Below, piece after piece: positions 1 through 8,850 of a stretch of 64,000 nt of DNA. The notes under the pieces were generated by a model that was not told the origin of the DNA, searched no databases, and saw only the letters and a program-made list of their open reading frames with translations. A program made the position numbers and the translations under genes. Origin of the DNA: CAZUWH01 sp964624075 (GTDB lineage: Bacteria > Pseudomonadota > Alphaproteobacteria > Rhodospirillales > Rhodospirillaceae); NCBI GenBank assembly GCA_964624075.1, contig CAZUWH010000008.1, positions 1 to 64,000 of the forward strand. Direction: 5' to 3'. Positions within the stretch are counted from its first letter, which is position 1; each line of letters starts with the position of its first letter.

Positions 1-247
1 CCCGAACTAACGGCTGGCGTGACATTGCCTTTTACCAGACACGGAAAGAAGCTGATTGCGCGAGGGGGAATGTGAACGGTTACATGAAAACAGAGGAGGG
101 TCCGACTGCGCGCTATTTGAACACCTCGAGAAATCGTCACACCCGCGCAAGCCCCCCCTTGCGGGGGTGGGAGCGGGAATGACGAAATATCAATAATACG
201 AGGGGCTCACTTATACCCTTGCGACGGTATCATTTGGGGAAAATCGT
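1..247. other. Left edge, no complete gene
   Basis: The first frame is open from the window edge to a TGA at 73-75 (24 codons). It could be the tail of a gene entering from outside, but I see no recognisable family. The rest up to the start at 248 holds a palindromic repeat and no convincing ORF. Confidence 0.3.
135..184. repeat. Palindromic intergenic repeat bounded by CGTCA/TGACG
   Basis: The element starts with CGTCACACCCGCG and ends with GGGAATGACG, with a C-rich/G-rich stem-loop in the middle (CACCCGCGCAAG paired with CTTGCGGGGGTG). A shorter copy with the same ends lies at 1037-1058, downstream of cutA. It resembles the common GTCATTCCCGCG-type intergenic repeats of Proteobacteria. Function unknown. 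Confidence 0.5.
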
Positions 248-811
248 ATGCAAAACATCTTCAGATTTGGCGAAGCGGTGGCGGGCTACGAGGTGCCCGT
301 ACTCAATGAGCGCGAGGTGCGAGCCGCAGCAGGCATCTTGTTCTTTTGTGCTCTCGTTTCTTTCATAAATTCGTGGTTATTGGGCAATTTTCGCCTGACA
401 CAAACGTTCGGAATCGCCTTCCTCATCGACTTCGCAATCCGTATTCTGGTCAATCCCACGTTTGCACCCGGCATGATCCCCGGCCGCCTTGCGGTACGGA
501 ACCGGGCGCCAGAATACGTCGGTGCGCCGCAAAAGCGCTTCGCCTGGGCGGTCGCCTTTGCCCTGGCTGCATTCATGTTCCATTTGATCGTCATCAACAA
601 CGCGATCGGTCCAATCAACCTAATTGTTTGCGCCACCTGTCTCACGCTGTTGTTTTTCGAAAGCGCATTCTGGATTTACCTGGCCTGCAAAGGCTACAAC
701 CTGCTCTTTCCGGATGTTTCTAAATATTGCCCGGGTGGTATCCGCGGAGTCAGCGAGCGGCCCGCGATCCAGAAAATAAGTTCTGTGCAATCTAACGTTG
801 CATTGGCCTAA
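248..811 (+). CDS. DUF4395 family membrane protein
   Basis: A 187-residue protein with several hydrophobic segments (about residues 28-48, 53-70, 98-120 and 123-147), so an inner-membrane protein. The N-terminal part with VPVLNEREVRAAAGILFF is typical of DUF4395 proteins, which have no firmly known function. The ATG at 248 follows a weak GGGGAAAA stretch. No partner gene is adjacent; cutA downstream is convergent. The last 30 residues are poorly hydrophobic and may be a cytoplasmic tail. Confidence 0.65.
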   Translation: MQNIFRFGEAVAGYEVPVLNEREVRAAAGILFFCALVSFINSWLLGNFRLTQTFGIAFLIDFAIRILVNPTFAPGMIPGRLAVRNRAPEYVGAPQKRFAWAVAFALAAFMFHLIVINNAIGPINLIVCATCLTLLFFESAFWIYLACKGYNLLFPDVSKYCPGGIRGVSERPAIQKISSVQSNVALA

Positions 812-1083
812 TTGGTTTCGTCAGCCACCGCTATTTCCCTTCGGCAGAGATCATTGCCGCAACAAGCAACGCCGAATGCACACCACCCAATTGGGCCATG
901 ACGATTGGGCATGGCGACCTGTGGAAACAATATAACAACTTCAAGTAGTACAGGCAAGCACGCAGGCACTGGCCCACGGATAATGCACCCTGAGCTGCCT
1001 GTCACGCGGCACTATCTTCTCCACGCCTTTCACGTCCGTCACACCCGCGGAAATGACGACACGCCTTCCCGTACTGGCCCTGA

Positions 1084-1401
1084 TCAAGGGCGGGTTTCCA
1101 TCCCGATCCATTCCAGAAAGGCCGGGTTGCCAGCGGCAACCGGTATTGCCACCACACAGGGACAGGCATAGCTGTGTTCTACCCGCACCTTGGCCACCAC
1201 CTGGTCTACCAGCGCTGCACGGGTCTTCAGGAGGAAGGCGACCTCTCTGCCCTCCTCCAGTTTGCCTTGCCACCAATATACTGATGTGATGGGGCCAAGA
1301 ATATTGGCACATGCGGCCAAGCGTGCTGCAATGACCGCCTGGCTCACTTTCATGGCTTCCTCATGCGAGGTGGCCGTCACATAGATAAGACAATAGTCCA
1401 T
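1084..1401 (-). CDS. cutA: Divalent cation tolerance protein CutA
   Basis: CutA1 forms small trimeric, PII-like proteins linked to divalent metal tolerance; the exact role is unsettled. The protein is 105 residues, the usual length, with the family patterns LIYVTATSHEEA near the N-terminus, AACANILGPITSVYWW around residues 30-46 and a C-terminal HSYACPCVVAIPV segment. It is the last gene of a leftward ihfA-merR-cutA row, 14 bp after merR. The stop codon lies inside a short palindrome around GATC (about 1078-1092), so the final residues may have been set by a repeat insertion. Confidence 0.85.
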   Translation of the reverse strand: MDYCLIYVTATSHEEAMKVSQAVIAARLAACANILGPITSVYWWQGKLEEGREVAFLLKTRAALVDQVVAKVRVEHSYACPCVVAIPVAAGNPAFLEWIGMETRP

Positions 1402-1415
1402 GGACCCGTTTCCTT

Positions 1416-2096
1416 TCAGGGGCTATCATCCTCGGGGTGTACCGTCCCGCAGACGGCATCGCCCAGAGCCGCCTTGAGTTCCTGCTGCAAGGCTTCCAAT
1501 TCAGCCACGATCACTCGCAACGCCGGGGTGGAAGCACCGTTGGCACTGACCACCGGTTGTTGTGCCTGTGCTCCTCCTGTGTCTTCGGTAGCCTCTTCGA
1601 TCGGAGGAACCTCGTTTTCGGTCATAGTGGCAACCGGGGCGGGATCTTCCTCCCCAGTTACCTCGCTCTCATGGACAGATCCGGCGGCGGCGCTTCCTCT
1701 TGGCAAGGCCTGTCTGGCCGGCAATGGGATCGATGCCCTCTCCTCCCCGCGATCGGATTCCAGTTGCACGGCCTGTGCCCCTCCTGCCCCAGCCATGACG
1801 GCTTGTATCCCATGCGCATACAACAGCTTCTGGACACCCTTGATGGTAAAGCCATCCTGATAGAGGAGGTCGCGAATGCGCTTCAGCAGGGTAACATCGT
1901 CGGGACGATAATACCGCCGTCCTCCTGCCCGCTTCAGGGGGCGGACCTGCGCGAACTTGGTTTCCCAGAACCGCAACACGTGCTGGGGAACGCCAAGTTC
2001 CTCGACGACTTCGCTAATGGTGCGGAAAGCGGCTTCTGATTTGGCTGGGCGACGTTCCTGGCTTGCCATATCGGAGGAAAAGGCAGACTCGCTCAT
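1416..2096 (-). CDS. MerR family transcriptional regulator
   Basis: A 226-residue protein. An N-terminal MerR-type winged-helix domain covers about residues 20-95, with FRTISEVVEELGVPQHVLRF, then WETKF and GRRYYRPDDV. The C-terminal half is acidic, Ala/Pro-rich and of low complexity, with no visible metal-binding cysteine set. The start overlaps the ihfA stop by four bases (ATGA), so the two are translationally coupled. An ihfA-merR order is common in alphaproteobacteria, where this regulator has no well-defined target. Confidence 0.85.
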   Translation of the reverse strand: MSESAFSSDMASQERRPAKSEAAFRTISEVVEELGVPQHVLRFWETKFAQVRPLKRAGGRRYYRPDDVTLLKRIRDLLYQDGFTIKGVQKLLYAHGIQAVMAGAGGAQAVQLESDRGEERASIPLPARQALPRGSAAAGSVHESEVTGEEDPAPVATMTENEVPPIEEATEDTGGAQAQQPVVSANGASTPALRVIVAELEALQQELKAALGDAVCGTVHPEDDSP

Positions 2097-2416
2097 GAGC
2101 AGGCGACCTCGTCACCCTGGTCAGGCCGGGTGGCGTTGATGCGGCCTTTCAAGAGTTGGGACGGGCGAAAGACCAGAACCTGACGGGGCAGAATCGGGAC
2201 CTCGTTCCCTGTTTTCGGATTGCGGCCGATACGCTGCCCTTTCTTGCGCACCAAGAAACTGCCAAACGCTGCAATCTTGACACCCTCCCCCCGTGCCAGG
2301 ACGGCCGCAATCTCATCCAGAACCATCTCCAGAAGATCGGCAGATTCATTGCGGGACAATCCGACTTCCTGGTACACGGCCTCACTGAGCTGGGAGCGAG
2401 TAATGGTTCTTAGCAT
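2093..2416 (-). CDS. ihfA: Integration host factor subunit alpha
   Basis: IHF-alpha pairs with IHF-beta to bend DNA in transcription, recombination and replication. The 107-residue protein has the HU/IHF fold: an N-terminal helical part with TRSQLSEAVYQEVGLSRNES, the GEGVKIAAFGSFLVRKK strand region and the DNA-intercalating arm with GRNPKTG and the conserved Pro (about residues 55-80). The last 12 residues are a variable tail. It leads a leftward row with merR and cutA. The upstream neighbours often seen in relatives (plsX, fabH) are missing here; two pseudogenes lie there instead. Confidence 0.92.
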   Translation of the reverse strand: MLRTITRSQLSEAVYQEVGLSRNESADLLEMVLDEIAAVLARGEGVKIAAFGSFLVRKKGQRIGRNPKTGNEVPILPRQVLVFRPSQLLKGRINATRPDQGDEVACS

Positions 2417-2527
2417 CCACGACCCCCTTCACTTGATCACATATTACCAAGTGTACCCTTTCTCCAGAAACCGGTCAATATCAAAGGGATATGGCAGCAC
2501 GCCCATTGGCCGAAGGAGAAGGATTCC

Positions 2528-2690
2528 GTGGCCGACATCGTCCGTCCGGCCCGTCTTGATGATGCGACGGACATCCTTCGCGCCGACGGCTTCGGTCCCG
2601 ATCGCCGGTTCGAGGTGCTGGTAGCCGAAACCGATGGGCACATTCGCATGGAACTGTCGATGCAACCAGATCACAAGGTGCCGTGGCCGT
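2528..2690 (+). pseudogene. Truncated GNAT acetyltransferase (N-terminal piece)
   Basis: A GTG at 2528 preceded by AAGGAGAAGG opens a frame whose first 45 or so residues look like the start of a GNAT N-acetyltransferase: VRPARLDDATDIL, then FGPDRRFEVLVAETDGHI. After about codon 50 the similarity ends, and the following DNA reads as an Rpn-type nuclease on the opposite strand. So only a fragment remains. The frame stays open to 3130, but that part is antisense to the Rpn remnant and is not expected to encode anything real. Confidence 0.45.
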
Positions 2691-3520
2691 CAGTGTTGTG
2701 TAATCCCGAATACACTGGCCGGTGTACGGGCGGTGATGAGACGCTCGGTCCATCCGTCCATCTCCTCATCGGTGGCGGTACGAATGCGCGTATCAACGTC
2801 GGCAGGGAGTGGTCCACGACGGAGACGCAGCAGCTGCTGCAGAACCTCGGCCTTGCCTTTGGTGCGCCCTTTCTGTTCAGCTTCGGAAATCAAGTGGGCC
2901 GTCTCCCGCTGGATTTGTTCGGCTTCCTGACGGATCCTTTCGATCTCCTGAAGCTTGCGGGCCATCTCCTCCTGTACCCGGTGATGCTTCTCCTGCAAGA
3001 GACGCTGTGTGCCGATCCACATATCCCGTCGTTCCTGATCGTCCAGCTCCGCTTCCCCGTCCACGCCGCCCGGTTGGCAATCGCCAGAGCCTGGACAATG
3101 GCCGGCTCCGCCACCAGTACCGGTGGATAACATGTAAAACATGTTCTGACTTAAAAAATACACCTAAAGATCAATGGTCGTGCCCAGACTATCTGCCCTC
3201 CTGGTGAACTTCGGCAGCCCGGCAAACACCAGTTCCAGATCCTGATGACAGATCGCAGGGCTTTCCTCAGCGCGCAACCGAAACCGACTCACCGCCTGCT
3301 CCAGTTCGGGAAACATGAGAAAATTCGGTGATCGCCACCGCCACTACCTTCGGTCAGGACGCGGTAGCCCTCTCCCTGCTGGAGCTGGCTGACATAGGCC
3401 TTGCAGGCGTTGTAGAGGACCCCCGCTTCTCGAAGTCTAGCACATTGAGGACCTGCATCTCGACAACATTAGGACCGACCGCACTAAGGCTAGGTCGGTC
3501 TTAGAGTCGAGAAAGCGCAT
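2690..3520 (-). pseudogene. Decayed Rpn-type (PD-(D/E)XK) recombination-promoting nuclease
   Basis: Read leftward, pieces of one protein appear in shifting frames. First comes VVEMQVLNVLDFEKRG, then LYNACKAYVSQLQQGEGYRV after a frameshift, then AVSRFRLRAEESPAICHQDL and LELVFAGLPKFTRR. The end is a 110-residue stretch rich in Glu, Gln and Arg with LLRLRRGPLPADVDTRI and a final ERLITARTPASVFG. This is the layout of the Rpn/PDDEXK_2 'putative transposase' family with its coiled C-terminal region. At least two frameshifts separate the parts, so it is not functional. It abuts the broken GNAT gene. Confidence 0.6.
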
Positions 3521-3791
3521 CGTCTTGTTCGTTACCGCTCAATCATGGACAGCCCCTACAATACACTCGACAGGCCCCCTTCTAAGCCACCGCGAGCTGC
3601 CGCCACAAGGGCTGCCAGGGGGAAGGATGACTGCCTTTTCCCCGGAAGAACAGCCGGCAAGGGGACGTGGGAGCGCTACGCTTCCCATACGGCAGGGCTG
3701 TTCAGTTCTCTTGACGGGAGGGGATGCTTTTTCCGTTGCACCAACCCTTGAGATCCGGCCATGCTGGGCACGCAAAAGAGAGAGGGGAACC

Positions 3792-5087
3792 ATGGGACCA
3801 CGCATTTATAACCTTTTCCCGCTTCTGGCAGGGGCGGTGCCACAGTGGGAAGATCATCTGTCACGCATCGCAACCATGGGCTTCAACTTGGTCTATGTAA
3901 ATCCGTTCCATTACCCTGGTTTCTCGGGCAGCCTTTATGCCGTCAAGGATCACTACCGTCTCCACCCCTTGATGGGAGATGCGGACCCGGACCAGCTCAT
4001 CAGCTGTTTCTGTCGACAGGCGGAGAAACAGGGTCTGGCGGTGATCATGGATCTGGTCATCAACCACACATCCAAGGACTCGCTCCTGGCCGAACGGTAC
4101 CCTTCCTGGTTTCGGCATGAAGCCGATGGTTCGCTCTATTCGCCGCGCGCCATTGATCCGGCAGATGCCCGCAAGGTCACCATCTGGGGCGACCTAGCTG
4201 AACTGGATTACGGGAAGCCGACGACCCAGGCCGCTCTGGTCAGCTATTTCGGTAACGTGATCAGCCATTTCATCGATTGCGGCATTCGCGGTTTCCGCTG
4301 CGATGCAGCCTACCAGATTCCGGCGGAAGTGTGGGGTAAACTGATCCGTTTTGCCCGTTCCAAGCGCGAAAATACGATTTTTCTGGCCGAGACTTTGGGG
4401 TGCCGGCTCGAGCAGGTCCAGGCTCTGCGTTCAGCCGAATTTGACTACCTCTTCAACAGTGCTAAATGGTGGGATTTCAAGACTCCCTGGCTTCTGGAAC
4501 AGTACGAGTCCTTCCGCCGAATCGCACCCTCGGTCGCCTTCCCGGAAAGCCACGATACCCCGCGGCTGGTAACCGATCTGGCCGCGGAGGATGTCAGCGA
4601 TCCAGCCGTCATCGAACGGGCCTACCGCCTGCACTACTTCCGGACGGCCATGTTCTCGGCGGGCGTGATGATACCGATGGGCTATGAGTTCGGCTTCAGC
4701 CGCAAACTTCATGTCGTCACTACCCGGCCGGGAGACTGGGAGGAGCCCCGCTTCGACCTGTCCGTCTGGATCGCTGCCGTCAACCGCCTGAAAGCGGCCA
4801 CCCCGGTCCTGAACGTCGAGGGACCCCAGTATCGCATCCACACCGACGATCCGTCCGTGGTGGGCCTGACACGGAGAATGCCAGGGGATCGTCCATGGGC
4901 TGTGACCTACATGAATACCGATCTTTTCTACCCTCACACCATCCGGGTCGAGGGGCTCGATGCCGACATGGAGGAAAACCGCGAAGTCACGCCAGACTGT
5001 GCGGAAACTATCTTGCGTATTGGCGATACCCTCGTGCTGGAGCCCGGGGAGGTTCGGGTGTTCGTCAACCCGCAGCCACGAGGATAA
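3792..5087 (+). CDS. Alpha-amylase family (GH13) glycoside hydrolase
   Basis: A GH13 enzyme acting on alpha-1,4-glucans, of about 431 residues. I place the start at the ATG at 3792, which follows GAGAGGGGAAC and begins MGPRIYNLFPLL; the open frame extends to 3525 but the extra part has no family character. The barrel carries the expected catalytic residues: Asp171 in RGFRCDAAYQIP, Glu200 in IFLAETLG and His254-Asp255 in ESHDTPR. An early VNPFHYPG and a DLVINHTS motif also fit. It sits 66 bp before glgE, so it is probably a helper enzyme of the GlgE glucan pathway. Exact substrate unknown. Confidence 0.85.
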   Translation: MGPRIYNLFPLLAGAVPQWEDHLSRIATMGFNLVYVNPFHYPGFSGSLYAVKDHYRLHPLMGDADPDQLISCFCRQAEKQGLAVIMDLVINHTSKDSLLAERYPSWFRHEADGSLYSPRAIDPADARKVTIWGDLAELDYGKPTTQAALVSYFGNVISHFIDCGIRGFRCDAAYQIPAEVWGKLIRFARSKRENTIFLAETLGCRLEQVQALRSAEFDYLFNSAKWWDFKTPWLLEQYESFRRIAPSVAFPESHDTPRLVTDLAAEDVSDPAVIERAYRLHYFRTAMFSAGVMIPMGYEFGFSRKLHVVTTRPGDWEEPRFDLSVWIAAVNRLKAATPVLNVEGPQYRIHTDDPSVVGLTRRMPGDRPWAVTYMNTDLFYPHTIRVEGLDADMEENREVTPDCAETILRIGDTLVLEPGEVRVFVNPQPRG

Positions 5088-5153
5088 CAGCAGGACGCTG
5101 CAAATGACACCCACAAGGCAGGATATACGAAGAGGCATGCAAGAGGATACGCC

Positions 5154-7202
5154 ATGAACAAGGCCGAGGGGAAGGCCGCCGAGACAAAGGTTCACGGGCC
5201 GGCTGTGGTGGAGAGTTTGATCGCGACAGGCAACAGCCGTCCCATCATGATCATGAACGTGCAGCCCGAACTAGACGGAGGCCGTTTCGCTGTCAAGCGG
5301 GAGGTTGGCGATACTTTCGTCGTACGCGCCACCGTTTTCAAGGACGGCCATGACAGGTTGACGGTCATGCTGCTCTGGAAACGGCAGGACGAAACAGGCT
5401 GGCGCAAAACGCCGATGACCGTGATCAATCCTGGTCTCGATCTGTACGAAGGACAGTTTCTGCTAGAAGATAACGCCTATTATACCTACACCATCGAGGC
5501 GCGGGTGAACGTCTGGGAAAGCTGGTGTGAAGAAATCCAGAAGAAGCGCGCTGCCGAACAGGACGTTGCTCTTGAGCTGATCGAAGGCCGGCTTCTGGTC
5601 GAGGCTGCCATGCACCGTGCCAGAAGCCTGGACAAGGACAACCTGGCCGACCTGTTGCGGCGGTTCGAAGGTGCGGAATACGCCGAACGCTACCACCTGC
5701 TCCTGTCGGAAGACGTCAAGGACATGATGAATCGCTGGGCGGATCAAACCAGCGTCTGCCGCTACGACCGGGAACTGGAGCTGTTCGTGGATCGGGTGGG
5801 CGCCCGTTATGCCGCCTGGTACGAGATGTTCCACCGCTCCCAGGGCACGGAATCCGGCCGGGGAGCTACCTTTCGGGATTGCGAACGCCGTCTGCCCGAG
5901 ATTCGTGACCTTGGCTTCAATGTCATCTATTTCGTTCCTATTCATCCGATCGGTCGCACCCATCGCAAGGGTCCCAGCAATGCTCTGGTAGCTTGCCCCA
6001 ACGATCCGGGCAGTCCCTATGCCATCGGCGGCGCCGATGGAGGCCATACAGCCGTTAATCCCGAACTAGGTACGCTTGAGGACTTCCGCCATTTCGTCGC
6101 CGCTGCTGCCGCACACGGCATGGAAGTGGCACTCGATTTCGCCATCCAGTGCTCTCCCGACCATCCCTGGATCCGGGAATCACCGGAGTGGTTCAGGTTC
6201 CGACCCAACGGCACGATCCGGTATGCAGAAAACCCGCCCAAGAAGTACCAGGACATTGTCAATGTCGATTTCTACAACCCTGACGCCTTGGCCTTGTGGC
6301 ATGAACTGTTGCGGGTCATTCTATTCTGGGTGGAACAGGGCATCAAGATTTTCCGCGTTGACAACCCCCATACCAAGCCGCTGCCACTCTGGGAATGGAT
6401 GATCCGGGAAGTGCGCCGCGGGCACCCCGACGTGATCTTTTTGTCGGAAGCCTTTACGCGCCCGCCTATGATGAAGATGCTGGCCAAGGTCGGATTCTCT
6501 CAATCATATACATATTTCACATGGCGCAACTTTAAGTTTGAATTGACCGAATATCTGACCGAACTGACCCAGACTGATGTCGCCGAGTACATGCGGCCCA
6601 ATTTCTTCCCCAATACGCCCGATATCCTGCCTGAGTTCCTGCAACGGGGAGGACGGCCGGCCTTCATGATCCGCTTTGTCCTGGCTGCCACCTTGTCGTC
6701 AGTCTATGGTATCTATAATAGTTTCGAGCTGTGCGAGAACACAGCCGTGCCAGGCAAGGAAGAGTATATGAATTCTGAGAAGTATGATTACAAGGTTTGG
6801 GATTGGGAGCGGCCTGGCAACATTAAATCCTTGGTTACAATTGTCAATCGTATCCGCATGGAGAACATCGCCCTACACGAGCTGACCAACCTGAAATTCC
6901 ATGGCGCCTCTGATGACAATATCCTGTTCTACAGCAAGATGACCGCTGATCGGTCCAATATGATTTTCGTCGCCGTCAATCTTGATCCTTTTGACAGTCA
7001 TGAATGCGAGATCGAAATGCCGCTCCCCGACATGGGTGTGGAAGAGCATGACAATTATGCTGTCGAAGAACTGATTTCCGGGACCAAACATCTGTGGAAC
7101 GGGATGCGTCATCGCATCCGTCTCGATCCCCAGGTTTCCCCGGCTCTCATCTTGCGTGTCGTGCCTTGGCATTATGTCGATTTCCAGAGTCCAAGCTGGT
7201 AA
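5154..7202 (+). CDS. glgE: Alpha-1,4-glucan:maltose-1-phosphate maltosyltransferase GlgE
   Basis: GlgE (GH13 subfamily 3) extends alpha-glucan using maltose-1-phosphate. The 682-residue length is normal. The N-terminal beta-sandwich region includes the maltosyltransferase-typical VQPELDGGRFAVKREVGD. In the barrel, the nucleophile is Asp403 in FRVDNPHTKPLPLW and the acid/base Glu432 in FLSEAFTRPPMM, followed by FTWRNFKFELTEYL. Its substrate is normally made by maltokinase from trehalose-derived maltose. Here the maltokinase just downstream is broken and no trehalose synthase is present, so this enzyme may have no substrate unless supplied from elsewhere. Confidence 0.95.
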   Translation: MNKAEGKAAETKVHGPAVVESLIATGNSRPIMIMNVQPELDGGRFAVKREVGDTFVVRATVFKDGHDRLTVMLLWKRQDETGWRKTPMTVINPGLDLYEGQFLLEDNAYYTYTIEARVNVWESWCEEIQKKRAAEQDVALELIEGRLLVEAAMHRARSLDKDNLADLLRRFEGAEYAERYHLLLSEDVKDMMNRWADQTSVCRYDRELELFVDRVGARYAAWYEMFHRSQGTESGRGATFRDCERRLPEIRDLGFNVIYFVPIHPIGRTHRKGPSNALVACPNDPGSPYAIGGADGGHTAVNPELGTLEDFRHFVAAAAAHGMEVALDFAIQCSPDHPWIRESPEWFRFRPNGTIRYAENPPKKYQDIVNVDFYNPDALALWHELLRVILFWVEQGIKIFRVDNPHTKPLPLWEWMIREVRRGHPDVIFLSEAFTRPPMMKMLAKVGFSQSYTYFTWRNFKFELTEYLTELTQTDVAEYMRPNFFPNTPDILPEFLQRGGRPAFMIRFVLAATLSSVYGIYNSFELCENTAVPGKEEYMNSEKYDYKVWDWERPGNIKSLVTIVNRIRMENIALHELTNLKFHGASDDNILFYSKMTADRSNMIFVAVNLDPFDSHECEIEMPLPDMGVEEHDNYAVEELISGTKHLWNGMRHRIRLDPQVSPALILRVVPWHYVDFQSPSW

Positions 7203-7235
7203 GAACGGGCAGTATGCCGGCGCGCCGCCTGAGAT

Positions 7236-7275
7236 GCCGACGCTGGTCCAGCCGGAGGGCTGGACCAGCGTCGGC
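7236..7275. repeat. Perfect 18-bp inverted repeat at the glgE/maltokinase junction
   Basis: GCCGACGCTGGTCCAGCC at 7236-7253 pairs perfectly with 7258-7275 around a GGAG loop. It lies 33 bp after the glgE stop, where a trehalose synthase-maltokinase gene would be expected to continue. No T-run follows, so a standard rho-independent terminator is not supported. It may mark a deletion scar or act as a processing stem. Confidence 0.7.
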
Positions 7276-7292
7276 AGTCGGTACCCCTGCCT

Positions 7293-8843
7293 GCCGATGG
7301 CTGGAGGATTCTATCCTGCCCGGATTCCTTCGTCGCCAGCGCTGGTTCGCCGGGACGGCTGCCCCCACTGTCACCAGCCTTGATCAGGTGCAACTTGTCA
7401 CCCAGGCTGGCGATACCCTCCTGGCTGCTGACGGTTCTTGCCGTTGCCGACGACGAGACGGGAAACGTCGGTCCCAGGCAGGACGGGAACGGTCAGTTCT
7501 ATTTCCTGCCACTTGCGATTCGCTGGGCTGATGGCGACGTTCTTCCCCCTCCTGCTCTTCTGCCCTTCGTCCTAGCCCGGGTGCAGCAGGATACACGCAT
7601 CGGTTTTCTTCACGATGCAACTGCCGACGATGGTTTCGTGCGCGCCCTAACCCAGGCCATCCTGATCGGAACAGCACTGCCAGGCCGGCTTGGCAGCCGG
7701 ATCGACCTGTTGCCTGCGACGGCCGACGGCGGCCGCCGGCGCATGGACGACAGACCGCTGCCCGTGGAACGGCTGGGCCACGACCAGAGCAATACTTCCC
7801 TACGCATCGGGCCAAATATGATGCTCAAGCTCTACCGTCGGCTGGACAGTGGTCCGCATCCGGAGGAGGAAGTGACTCGCTACCTAACCGAAACAGCCAG
7901 ATTCTCCTTCATACCGCCCTTGCTTGGCAGCCTGCGCTTGCACACCGCCCCTGGCGCAGAGAAGGTATTGGGCGTATTGCAGGGATTCGTAGCCAATCAG
8001 GGGGATGGCTGGCGCTGGACGCTCGCTTATCTGGACCGATTTCTCACTGACCTTGCAGAGCAAGGTGGTCAGAAACCTTCTCCCGATTATCATGCCGCCT
8101 TCCTGTCGCGAATCCGTACCTTGGGCAGACGCATCGCTACGATGCACCAAGCTCTTGCCTGGCCAACTGCCGATCCGGCTTTCCGGCCGGAACCGTTGAC
8201 CGATGCTGACGTGACGGGATAGAAAAGCCGAATTGACCTCCTGGCGCTCCGGGCCTGGACCGCGCTGAATGACATCCATCCTCTTTGTCCGCCAGAAGTA
8301 CGGAAGGCGGTGGAGGAACGGTTGGAGCGCTGGCAGCAGGTCGAAGAATGCTTGCGCGTCCGACTGCCGGAGAAGGCAAGGGGCGTGAAGATTCGCCTGC
8401 ATGGGGATTTACATCTGGGACAACTGCTGATGACCGGGGATGACTTCTGCATCCTTGATTTCGAGGGTGAGCCGAACCGTCCCCTGGCAGAACGGCGCGC
8501 CAAGGATACTACCTTGAAAGACGTTGCCGGCATGATCCGTTCGTTCGATTATGCGGCACGGGTAACCCTGTGCGCGCAGGCACCGGCCTCTTTCGCGCGC
8601 GGGCGGTTTGCGTTTGCCCAGTGGGAACACTTGACGACCCGGACCTTTCTGGCTAGTTACCGTGAGATTCTTGGCACCTCCCTCCTCTGGCCGCGGAAAG
8701 ATGCTGCCCGGCTTCTCTCCCTGTTGATTCTGGAAAAAGCGTTGTACGAAGTGATCTATGAGGCCACGCACCGGCCTGCCTGGCTGCATATTCCGCTGGC
8801 CGGCTTGCACAATTTGGCGTGTGGCCGCTACTACCAAACATGA
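7293..8843 (+). pseudogene. Broken maltokinase domain (Mak/Pep2), lacking TreS
   Basis: Maltokinase phosphorylates maltose to maltose-1-phosphate for GlgE. The N-terminal piece (LEDSILPGFLRRQRWFAG) is in one frame. After a frameshift near 7410-7430 the reading passes to a second frame (FYFLPLAIRWADGDV, ERLGHDQSNTSLRIG, MLKLYRRLDSGPHPEEEV). An in-frame TAG at 8220-8222 then interrupts it, and the same frame continues to 8843 with the kinase motifs LHGDLHLGQLL and DFEGEPNRPLAERR. In many bacteria this domain is fused behind trehalose synthase, which is absent here. Two independent lesions make a sequencing error unlikely as the only cause. Confidence 0.85.
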
Positions 8844-8850
8844 GGATAGG

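Noticed and set aside
2690..3520. Active transposase or insertion sequence
   Set aside because: The remnant belongs to the Rpn nuclease family, has at least two frameshifts, and no terminal inverted repeats or target duplications were seen.
3525..3791. N-terminal extension of the GH13 protein
   Set aside because: The extra 89 codons have no family character; the ATG at 3792 has a ribosome site and starts exactly with the family sequence.
4431..5195. Leftward open frame of 254 codons opposite the GH13 gene
   Set aside because: Antisense to a recognised enzyme with catalytic residues; no family motif in the shadow frame.
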